A stretch of 64,000 nucleotides of DNA, from the NCBI GenBank assembly GCA_965203195.1, contig OZ241860.1, forward strand, positions 3,286,001 through 3,350,000. Reading direction: 5' to 3'. Source of the stretch: Bin87 sp965203195 (GTDB taxonomy: Bacteria > Chloroflexota > Dehalococcoidia > Lucifugimonadales > UBA3495). Every line of letters begins with the position of its first letter. Within the stretch, counting starts at the first letter, position 1. The notes below the pieces were generated by a model. It searched no databases, had not been told where the DNA came from, and was given only the letters and a program-made list of their open reading frames with translations. Both the position numbers and the translations under genes were made by a program. Shown piece by piece: positions 41,695 to 48,903 of this stretch.

Positions 41695-43977
41695 ATGATG
41701 ACCGATTTCAAAGTTCTGGGGCAGAACCACCCCCGCGTGGACGCCCACGACAAAGTCACCGGGCGCGCCGCCTACGCCTCCGACGTCTACTTGCCCGGTA
41801 TGCTGGCCTGCAAACTTCTCCCCGGCGACCGCCGCCACGCTCGCATCGTCAGCATTGACACCGGCCACGCCGCCGCCCTGCCCGGCGTCCGCGCCGTCAT
41901 TACCGGCGCCGACTTCCCCGACATCCGCTTCGGCTCCGGCGCCCTCCGCGACCGCTACATAATGCCCCGCTCTGTGGTCAACTTCATCGGCGAGCCCATC
42001 GCCGCCGTGGCCGCCGATGACGAAGCCACCGCCGAGGAAGCCATCGCCCTCATCAGTGTGGAATATGAGGATCTGCCCGCCGTGGTCAACCCCCTCGCCG
42101 CTATGGACGACGACGCCCCTGCCGTCCACCCGGATCTGGAATCCTACGAAGGCTACGGATTTACTATGGGGCAGAATGTCAGCACCCTGCTGGACGCCGA
42201 CCGGGGCGATGTGGAACAGGCTTTCCGCACTGCCGATGTCGTCGTTGAGGATGTGTACCGTTCCCAGGGCATCAACCAGGGTTTCCTGGAGCCTATGGCC
42301 TGCGTTGCCGATGTGGAGGCCAACGGGCGCCTGGTCATCTACGCTTCTACCCAGGGGCCTTATCAGGTGCGGGCCGCCCTGGCGTCGGTGCTGGCAATGC
42401 CCGTTTCCCGCATCCGCGTTGTGCCTATGGAACTGGGCGGCGGTTTCGGCGCCAAGCTGCGCCTGGCCTTTGAAGCCTTCCCCGCCCTGCTGGCGATGAA
42501 AACGGGCCGCCCCGTCAAGCTGGTCAACACCCGCGCGGAAACCTTCACTATGAACGGCCCCCGCCTGCCGGTTACCAACTATGTCCGCTCCGGCGTGATG
42601 CGCGACGGGACGATTATCGCGCGGGAAGCCTACACCATCTTTGATGTCGGGGCCTACCTGGGCGCCGGCCCCAACTCCGGCATCGGACATGGCATTGGCG
42701 CCTACCGCATTCCCAACTTCCGGCTCCGCTCCTACGGCGTCTATACCAACAAAATCTACGTGGGTTCCTACCGCGCCTCCGGCGTCGCCGATATGACCTT
42801 CGCCGTGGAATCCCATATGGATCATATTGCCCACGAACTGGGCATTGATCCCTACGACCTGCGGGTGCAGAACGCCCTGCGGGAAGGCGATGTATCGGTG
42901 AGCGGCGCCGTGGTGCCGAGCAATGGGCTGATGGAAACGCTGCAAGCCGTCAAGGAAAAGATCCGCTGGCCCCGCAAGACCGGGGACGGACACGGCATCG
43001 GCCTGGCCCTCTGCGAATGGCGCAGCGGCAGCGGCCCTTCTACTGCCGCCATCAGCGTCAACGAGGACGGCTCCGTAACCCTGCTCACCGGCTCCGTGGA
43101 CATCTCCGGCAGCGACACTTCCCTGGCCGCCATCGCCGCCGAAGCCCTCGGCATTCCTATGGAACGGGTCATTGTCGCCAAACGGGATACCGACCTGGCC
43201 CCCTACACGGGGCAGTCCGGCGGCAGCCGCATCGTGTACAGCCAGGGCGCTGCGGTGCAGCGCGCCGCCGAGGACACCCTCCGCAAGCTCACATCCCTGG
43301 CCGCCGACCGCCTCGGCGTCCCCGAGGATGCCCTGGCCAGCGCGGACGGGCGCATTTACATACTGGACAACGAACCCCAGGGGCTGACCTTCGCCCAGCT
43401 GGCCGCCGCCAGCGCCACCTCCCGCGGCGGCCCCATCACCGGCGCCGCTGCCCTGTCCAGTATGCCCTACACCCCGGTGTTCGCGGCCCAGGCCGCCGAA
43501 GTCAAAGTCGACCGCCACACGGGCCAGGTTCAGGTGCTGCGCTACATACAGGCCCAGGATGTTGGCGTGGCGGTCAACCCCATGGCCGTAGAAGGCCAGC
43601 TCGATGGCGGCGTCGTCCAGGGCATCGGGCGCGCCCTCACCGAGGAGCAGCAGTTTGACCCCGAAACCGGCGCCGTCCGCAACCCGTCCTTCGCTTCCTA
43701 CCTGATGCCCTTGGCCATTGACCTGCCGGAAATTGAGAATGTCCTCATCAGCGTCCCGGCGCCCGATGGCCCCTTTGGCGTCCGCGCGGTTGCCGAGCCT
43801 CCGGGCTTCGGCCCGCCGGCCGCCATCGCCAACGCCGTCTATGACGCCGTCGGCGTCCGCATCAAGCAGCTGCCTCTCTCCGGCGAGCGCGTTCTGGCGG
43901 CTCTCAACGGGGATAGCGACGACATTCCCTTTGATGTCGCGGCCTTGCGGCGCGCCGAGGGCATTGCCGGCGGGTAG
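41695..43977 (+). CDS. Molybdenum hydroxylase, large Mo-cofactor subunit (CoxL/XdhA-like)
   Basis: The 760-residue subunit binds molybdopterin cytosine dinucleotide. It has the N-terminal aldehyde oxidase 'hammerhead' domain (GRAAYASDVYLPGM), MELGGGFGAKL, and the catalytic-Glu region AVAEPPGFGPPAAIANAVYD. The active-site loop reads SYRASGVAD instead of AYxCSFR (form I CO dehydrogenase) or AYRGAGR (form II), so CO oxidation is unlikely and a hydroxylase for an N-heterocycle, aldehyde or similar is more probable. Two adjacent ATGs (41695, 41698) are possible. Confidence 0.9.
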   Translation: MMTDFKVLGQNHPRVDAHDKVTGRAAYASDVYLPGMLACKLLPGDRRHARIVSIDTGHAAALPGVRAVITGADFPDIRFGSGALRDRYIMPRSVVNFIGEPIAAVAADDEATAEEAIALISVEYEDLPAVVNPLAAMDDDAPAVHPDLESYEGYGFTMGQNVSTLLDADRGDVEQAFRTADVVVEDVYRSQGINQGFLEPMACVADVEANGRLVIYASTQGPYQVRAALASVLAMPVSRIRVVPMELGGGFGAKLRLAFEAFPALLAMKTGRPVKLVNTRAETFTMNGPRLPVTNYVRSGVMRDGTIIAREAYTIFDVGAYLGAGPNSGIGHGIGAYRIPNFRLRSYGVYTNKIYVGSYRASGVADMTFAVESHMDHIAHELGIDPYDLRVQNALREGDVSVSGAVVPSNGLMETLQAVKEKIRWPRKTGDGHGIGLALCEWRSGSGPSTAAISVNEDGSVTLLTGSVDISGSDTSLAAIAAEALGIPMERVIVAKRDTDLAPYTGQSGGSRIVYSQGAAVQRAAEDTLRKLTSLAADRLGVPEDALASADGRIYILDNEPQGLTFAQLAAASATSRGGPITGAAALSSMPYTPVFAAQAAEVKVDRHTGQVQVLRYIQAQDVGVAVNPMAVEGQLDGGVVQGIGRALTEEQQFDPETGAVRNPSFASYLMPLAIDLPEIENVLISVPAPDGPFGVRAVAEPPGFGPPAAIANAVYDAVGVRIKQLPLSGERVLAALNGDSDDIPFDVAALRRAEGIAGG

Positions 43978-44065
43978 GGCGTGCGGTCAAATTATTTTGG
44001 CCCACCGCGCCGGGGCGCGTATCCGGCAAATCGCCAGGAACAACGCCGTACCTGGTGGGACACTG
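43977..44065 (-). mobile_element. Remnant of an IS5-type transposase, 3' end
   Basis: The sequence from the G of the stop TAG onward starts with GGGCGTGCGGTCAAAT, nearly identical to the terminus at 57051. The reverse strand reads ALFLAICRIRAPARWAKII before a stop at 43987, like an IS5-family transposase C-terminus. Only the last ~25 codons look preserved. It abuts the stop codon of the Mo-subunit gene. Confidence 0.5.
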
Positions 44066-44137
44066 CGCGGATTAAAACATAGCGCTGCCGTTGCTGAAGC
44101 GGTGATGGGCAGAACTTTGCGCCGCCGCCGGGTTGCG

Positions 44138-44698
44138 TCAGGCGCCGGTGTAGGTGTTGCGGAAGCGATACAGGGTGAACTCCGGCTCCACCGGCGCCAC
44201 GGGCATATACTCGTCCGCCTCCTCAATCTTGGCCACGATGAACCACGGCCCCGGCTCCCGCATCGCCCGCGTGAATGCATCCTCCAGCGTCTCCAAATCC
44301 CGGACGGTGGTCGCCCGGTGGATGCCGCAGGAACGGGCCACCTCCGCCAGATCGGTGCCCGTTCCGGTGTGGCTGGTCTGGCCGCCCGTCTGCCCCCAGG
44401 CTTCGTTGTCCCACACTAGCACCACCAGGTTGGGCGGGTTTTCCCGCCCGATGGTGGCGATGGCGCCCAGGTTCATCAGCAGGGAACCGTCGCCGTCCAG
44501 CGCAATCACCTTGTCGGCGGTGGACAGGGCCATTCCCAGGGCGATGGACGAACACAGCCCCATGCTGCCGTAGGTATAGAAGTTGCGGTCGCGGTGGCCG
44601 GCGTGATACAGCTCGTCGCTGGTGGGGCCGAGGTTGCCCACGATAGGGCTGTCGCCGGCGTGCCGCAGCGCCAGTTGAGTAGCGTCAAACCTAAGCAA
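44138..44698 (-). CDS. TPP-dependent decarboxylase, beta subunit (sulfopyruvate decarboxylase ComE-like)
   Basis: The 186-residue subunit binds thiamine diphosphate: GDGSLLMNLGAIATIGRENPPNLVVLVWDNEAWG (GDG...WDN) and YGSMGLCSSIALGMAL. With the alpha gene it matches two-subunit sulfopyruvate/phosphonopyruvate decarboxylases. Start TTG 44698 overlaps the alpha stop by 8 nt, with GGAGG 5 nt upstream, so translation is coupled. Natural substrate may be sulfopyruvate, phosphonopyruvate or another 3-substituted pyruvate. Confidence 0.85.
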   Translation of the reverse strand: MLRFDATQLALRHAGDSPIVGNLGPTSDELYHAGHRDRNFYTYGSMGLCSSIALGMALSTADKVIALDGDGSLLMNLGAIATIGRENPPNLVVLVWDNEAWGQTGGQTSHTGTGTDLAEVARSCGIHRATTVRDLETLEDAFTRAMREPGPWFIVAKIEEADEYMPVAPVEPEFTLYRFRNTYTGA

Positions 44699-45197
44699 TT
44701 TTGCCTCCGTGCAGCATTGGCGTCATACAGACGGCAACGGGGTTGCGGTGCGCGTGGCACAGCTTCATTATGCCGTCCAGCAGGATGTCCATTCGTTCCT
44801 CGCTTTCCAGGGTGTAGTGGGCGATGCCGAACAGGTCCAGGATGGGTTTGGTATTGCGGCCCATAGCGACCTGGGCGATATTGAATTCGCCCACCTGCCC
44901 GCGCAGGTTCATAAAGATGGGGATGGGCGTCCGCGCCGGCAGGCACAGGCTGGCGATGGCGTTGACGCTGTTGCCAAACCCGCTGGACTGCATAAAGACG
45001 GCGGAGTTGCGGCCCACGGCGTAGCCGCCCACGGCCACGCCGACGGCTTCCTCCTCGCGGGTGCAGGACACCAGGTGAAAGAAGGGATCCCGGTCAATGA
45101 TGCTGGTGACCCGGTCGATGGAAATATCGGGGACATAGGCGATGAGGGAGGTGTCCCACTTTTTGAGGGTGTCAACGATGGTTTCGGCCCAGGGCAT
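44691..45197 (-). CDS. TPP-dependent decarboxylase, alpha subunit (ComD-like)
   Basis: The 168-residue subunit holds the Pyr domain with the catalytic Glu in VSCTREEEAVGVAVGGYAVG, and FMQSSGFGNSVNAIASL, as in ComD and phosphonopyruvate decarboxylase. ATG 45197 follows a GGAGG site about 10 nt upstream; a longer frame to 45302 looks non-coding. It forms an operon with the beta gene. Confidence 0.85.
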   Translation of the reverse strand: MPWAETIVDTLKKWDTSLIAYVPDISIDRVTSIIDRDPFFHLVSCTREEEAVGVAVGGYAVGRNSAVFMQSSGFGNSVNAIASLCLPARTPIPIFMNLRGQVGEFNIAQVAMGRNTKPILDLFGIAHYTLESEERMDILLDGIMKLCHAHRNPVAVCMTPMLHGGKIA

Positions 45198-45301
45198 AGG
45201 GGTTGCGCTCCTCCGTTGGGGGATGTACTGGCGGGCGGTAGTATAGCGCAAATCGGGGGCGGAATGCGGATGCAGCGCCGGGTCACTGGTACGGCGGGGC
45301 A

Positions 45302-45907
45302 TCAGCGCCAGACGGTGACGCCGGGCGCGGGCGTGCGCACGGATGCCGACGGGCGCGCCGGGTAGCCGATAAAGAGGGCGCCGACCATCGTCCAGTCGGG
45401 TTCGGCGCCCAGGGCGGCGGCCAGGCCGGGGTGCCTGACGACGTTGCCGGTGCTCCAGTCGCCGGCCAGGCCCTCGGCCACGGCGGCCAGCAGCAGGTTC
45501 TGCACGGCGCAGCAGGCGGCGGCGTAGTTTTCCTGCGTCATTCCGTCGCGTTCGTCGGGGATGCTGTACACATAGATGAGCGCCGGGGCGTCCAGCACCC
45601 GCTGGCGGCTGCCGGCGGCGTGCTCGCGGTTCCCGCTGCGGTTATACAGGTTGTCGTAGGCCAGCTGGGCCACTTCGGCGCGCTTGACGCCGCCCTTTTC
45701 CAGCGCATAGAACCGCCAGGGGTTGGTAAGGCGGTGGTTGGGGGCCCACACGGCGGCGTCCAGCATCCGTTCCAGGGCCTCGCGGGGCGGAACGGCATCT
45801 GAGAAATCGTTGTTCATCCGGCGGGCGTGGATGGCCTCATAGACGGTGACGGCGGTGGCCGGGGGGACGACGCTGCCGCTGCGGATGCGGGCGGGCTGCT
45901 TGGTCAT
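45302..45907 (-). CDS. Nitroreductase-family flavoprotein
   Basis: The 201-residue FMN protein has VYEAIHARRMNNDFSD, MLDAAVWAPNHRLTNPWRFYAL, a nitroreductase-type N-terminal signature, and the C-terminal VGALFIGYPA. Enzymes of this family reduce nitro groups, quinones or flavin substrates with NAD(P)H. GGAGG precedes ATG 45907. It lies just upstream of the two-subunit decarboxylase in the same direction. Confidence 0.88.
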   Translation of the reverse strand: MTKQPARIRSGSVVPPATAVTVYEAIHARRMNNDFSDAVPPREALERMLDAAVWAPNHRLTNPWRFYALEKGGVKRAEVAQLAYDNLYNRSGNREHAAGSRQRVLDAPALIYVYSIPDERDGMTQENYAAACCAVQNLLLAAVAEGLAGDWSTGNVVRHPGLAAALGAEPDWTMVGALFIGYPARPSASVRTPAPGVTVWR

Positions 45908-46270
45908 TGGAACGCCTCCGTAATTTTGCGCTTGTCTAATGCGCTAATCTGCGTTGACATTATAATGCCAGCACAAGGCTAACATAAAGCCGGCATAAGG
46001 GCAGACGAATCCGGCCGTCATTCCGAACCTGCGCCGGAAACTGCCGATCTGTCGGGGACGACCAATCCGGCGGTAACGGCCCGCGATGAATGGGGCCAAC
46101 CGGAAAGAAATCCCCTGCCCAGACCGCCGCCCGGAAAGGATGACGTCCTTGCCGGCCTGTGCTACAATCGGGGCATCCGAAAAGGGCCGGGCCCGGGGGC
46201 GCGGTCCGTCGCCAGCAACGCGGCGCACCGCATTGGGTTGCGTCGCCTTGCCCTGCCAGGAGGTGCCACA
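45908..46270 (+). other. Intergenic region with probable divergent promoters
   Basis: No gene is supported in these 363 bp. A TATAAT-like palindrome (ATTATAAT, 45959-45966) is near the nitroreductase start, and a better promoter for the selenoprotein gene lies at 46140-46168. Confidence 0.5.
46140..46168 (+). promoter_or_regulatory. Possible promoter of the selenoprotein gene
   Basis: ATGACG (46140-46145), a 17-bp spacer and TACAAT (46163-46168) would give a leader of about 95 nt. The -35 match is imperfect. Confidence 0.45.
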
Positions 46271-46909
46271 ATGGGCGAAGCCGATTTCACCGTCTATTAC
46301 GACTTCCGTTGACCCTTCGTGTACAACGCTGCCATGTGGTGGGCGAAAGTGCGCGAGAACACCGACCACGAGATCAATGTTGACCTGAAGCCCTTCTCCC
46401 TGGTGCAGGTCAACTACGACAACAACAAGGCCGAGGAGGACAGCTTCAAGTACTGGGAGCGGGACGACTCGGACAACACGCTGCTGGAGCTGCGGGCCGG
46501 CATTGCCGCCCAGCGGCAGGGGCAGGAGGTCTTTGACAAGTTCTTTGTCAACCTGCTCAAGGCGCGGCACGAGGACCGCATTGACCTCACGGACGCCGCC
46601 GCCATCAACGCGGTGGCGGAAGCTTCGGGCGTGGATATGGGCCGCTTTGCGGAGGATCTGGCCGACCCGGATGTGTTGCGGGAAATCGGCGAAAGCCACA
46701 CCGAGGCGGTGGAAGTGCACGGCGCTTTCGGGGTGCCTCTGTATGTGTTCCCCAACGGCAACTCCGCCTTCGTCAAGATGTTCATTCCCACCGATGCGGA
46801 ATCCGGCCCCATCTACGACAACCTGGTGGAGATGATGGCCGACCACAAGTATGTGGGCGAGGTCAAGCGGCCTTCCCCGCCGTGGCCCTATGAAGGCGTC
46901 CGGCGCTAA
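46271..46909 (+). CDS. DsbA-family thiol oxidoreductase, candidate selenoprotein (TGA = Sec14)
   Basis: ATG 46271 has a strong GGAGG 7 nt upstream. The frame reads MGEADFTVYYDFR, then TGA (46310-46312), then PFVYNAAMWWAKVREN and runs open to 46909 (212 residues). The TGA sits exactly where DsbA-like proteins have the first Cys of their active site (DFxCPFC/Y). A hairpin 14 nt after the TGA resembles a bacterial SECIS. The rest has a DsbA insertion of helices and the cis-Pro region FGVPLYVFPNG. The simplest reading is selenocysteine in a U-P-F-V site. The alternative is a broken gene starting downstream at ATG 46334. Confirmation requires selA, selB, selC and selD elsewhere in the genome. Confidence 0.82.
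46327..46345 (+). promoter_or_regulatory. Bacterial SECIS-like hairpin
   Basis: Starting 15 nt after the TGA, CGC pairs with GCG and CCA with TGG, with a bulge of T-G between the stems and a 5-nt loop TGTGG. This matches the E. coli fdhF minimal SECIS (lower 3-bp stem, bulged U, upper 3-bp stem, loop with GU) and the distance from UGA to the loop (22 nt) is in the accepted range. Confidence 0.65.
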
Positions 46910-47732
46910 CCGCCAACGCCAACTTCAATCCGTCGCGGACAGCACCGTCGCGGACATCAGCGACGGCGGCAAGGACGGCGGCGACGGCAATGGCGGTGGC
47001 GACCGCAATCGCGATACCGCCGGCACGTCGTCCGCCGCCCGGCTGGAACAAGCCCTGGGCCTGGCCTTCCGGGACCGGGGCTTGCTGCTTCAGGCGCTGA
47101 CCCACCGTTCGTGGGTCAATGACCGGGGCGGCGATTATCTGGAATCCTACCAGCGGCTGGAGTTTCTGGGCGACGCCGTGGGGCGGCTCATCATCTGCGA
47201 TGTCCTCTATCGCCGTCTGCCGGCGCAGGATGAGGGGGAGCTGTCGGCCCGTCTGCGCGCCCTGACCAGCCAGGAAGGGCAGGCCGCTGTGGCAGAAAGG
47301 CTGGGGCTGGCGGAGTATATCCGGCTGGGGACGGGTTTTGACGCCGCCGGCGGACGGCACAGCTCCGCCGCCTTGGGCGATGTGATGGAAGCGGTCATCG
47401 CCGCCGTGTATCTGGACGGCGGGTATGACGCCGCCCGCCACTTCGTTCTGTCCGCAATGGCCGCCGAAATTGATGCCGTGTGCCGGCCGGGGTGGCGCGC
47501 GGACAACCCTAAAGGGGATTTGCAGGAACTGCTCCAGGCCCGGGGCAAGCCTACCCCAACCTACTGCGTAGTGGAGCAGGCCGGGCCGGCGCACCGGCCA
47601 CATTTTGTCGTGGCCGCAACCACGCCGGACGGCGTCCTAGGCAAGGGCGAGGGCGCCAGCAAGAATGCCGCCGAGACGGCCGCCGCCCGCAACGCTCTGG
47701 CCGCGCTGGGTGGCCACGGGCCGGTCAGGTGA
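46890..47732 (+). CDS. rnc: Ribonuclease III
   Basis: RNase III cuts double-stranded RNA in rRNA and mRNA processing. After a Gly/Asp-rich tail of about 45 residues, the 280-residue protein has LTHRSWVNDRGG, the signature QRLEFLGDAVGRLI and the metal-site GDVMEAVIAAVYLDGGYDAA, then a C-terminal dsRNA-binding domain (KGDLQELLQARGKPTPTY, GEGASKNAAETAAARNAL). ATG 46890 overlaps the selenoprotein gene by 20 nt; translation is likely coupled. Confidence 0.95.
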   Translation: MKASGANRQRQLQSVADSTVADISDGGKDGGDGNGGGDRNRDTAGTSSAARLEQALGLAFRDRGLLLQALTHRSWVNDRGGDYLESYQRLEFLGDAVGRLIICDVLYRRLPAQDEGELSARLRALTSQEGQAAVAERLGLAEYIRLGTGFDAAGGRHSSAALGDVMEAVIAAVYLDGGYDAARHFVLSAMAAEIDAVCRPGWRADNPKGDLQELLQARGKPTPTYCVVEQAGPAHRPHFVVAATTPDGVLGKGEGASKNAAETAAARNALAALGGHGPVR

Positions 47733-48582
47733 ACGGGGGCCGGCTGTCGTCCCCGCTGCCGCCGCTATCGCCGTCGTTGTCCCCGCGCAGGTTGCGCCGG
47801 CGCGAGGAACGCGGCGGCGGCGTAGCGTCGTTCCCGCTGCCGGTGTCGCCGGTGGGGGTGTCGTCGCCATCATCGCGGAGGCTGCGGCGGCGGGCCGGGC
47901 GATTGCGCGGCGGCGGTTCCCCGGCGGTTTCCGGGGCTGATTCCGGCCGCCCGGCGCCGGCGTCGTTGCCATTGCCCGTTGCTGGCCCGGCGTCGTCGGT
48001 GTCAGCCGGCGTTTCGCCCTCCGGTTCCGGCGGCGGCGGAGGGGCATACTGGGGATTGTCGCGGCGGAAATCGGCCAGCGCCTGGTCCAGGTAGCGATGC
48101 ATTTCCTCCGGTTCCCGCACCTGGATGGGGATCCGGCGGCGGTTGTTGGTATAGACCCGCAGCGGGTCGCCCATAGGCCCCCGGTCGTTGACTACCTCGC
48201 GAATATCCCGGAAGTGGATGGTGCGCCGGCGAGGAGTTCCGAACATAATCATCAAGGCGTCGCCATAGACCCGGTACTGGCGGGGGGAGGTTAGCCACGA
48301 GTAGGCGCCCACGCCCAAGCCGACGACAATCAGCAGCCAGCCGTTGTTGGAACGGCGGGGCGGCGGGGCAGTGTCCGTGGCGCTGCTGCCGCTGCCGTCC
48401 TGCTGCTGTTGCGAGGCGGCGTTGTTGCTCTGGGGCGGGTTGCACACGGCGCTGATGGGGTCAATGCCGACGAACTGCAAGACGCCCAGCACGACCACCA
48501 CCGCGGCCAGAATCAGCGTGAGGTTGAAGCGCACCCGGCTGGGCGCCCAGTAGATAAGGGTATTTCCGTCCTGCTGCTGCAT
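47725..48582 (-). CDS. Membrane protein with bacterial PH-like domain and disordered tail
   Basis: The 285-residue protein has membrane segments at about 19-42 and 82-98, then a PH-like segment (SPRQYRVYGDALMIMFGTPRRRTIHFRDIREVV and RVYTNNRRRIPIQV), and a long Pro/Asp/Gly/Arg-rich disordered tail with repeated RRRSLRDD/RRRNLRGD-type motifs. It overlaps the end of rnc by 8 nt in the opposite direction. Function unknown. Confidence 0.7.
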   Translation of the reverse strand: MQQQDGNTLIYWAPSRVRFNLTLILAAVVVVLGVLQFVGIDPISAVCNPPQSNNAASQQQQDGSGSSATDTAPPPRRSNNGWLLIVVGLGVGAYSWLTSPRQYRVYGDALMIMFGTPRRRTIHFRDIREVVNDRGPMGDPLRVYTNNRRRIPIQVREPEEMHRYLDQALADFRRDNPQYAPPPPPEPEGETPADTDDAGPATGNGNDAGAGRPESAPETAGEPPPRNRPARRRSLRDDGDDTPTGDTGSGNDATPPPRSSRRRNLRGDNDGDSGGSGDDSRPPFT

Positions 48583-48903
48583 ACTGAACCGGCACCTGTG
48601 TAGTTGGTTGACTGCCCCCGGCTTCGGGCCGGCGCGACGGGGGCGGGGGCGGGCGCGCCGCCGGCCCGGTGAACGGCGGATATGTTACCACACGGCGGGC
48701 GGCCAGGATGGCGCCGGCGCCGAATTGATTGACTGATTGAATGATGGGCGCAAGCGCAGTCAAACGAGGCGTTTTCCGGTGGGGCGTTTCTCCGGCCGGC
48801 CGTAAATGTAAATCCGCCGGGGCGTCTTTGCCCGTATGGGCAACTAACGATGACGCCCGGCAGGAAGCCGGCAGGAAAGACGAAGGAAAGCAGGAGGAAC
48901 GCT
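48583..48903 (+). other. Divergent intergenic region
   Basis: These 321 bp separate the PH-like membrane gene from the VWA gene. No gene is supported; no clear promoter pair found. Confidence 0.5.

Noticed and set aside
41653..43518. A 621-residue reverse frame opposite the Mo subunit
   Set aside because: Shadow of a strongly C-ending gene; Gly/Val-rich with no motif.
41695..43977. CO dehydrogenase (CoxL) function for the Mo subunit
   Set aside because: The active-site loop is SYRASGVAD, neither form I AYxCSFR nor form II AYRGAGR.
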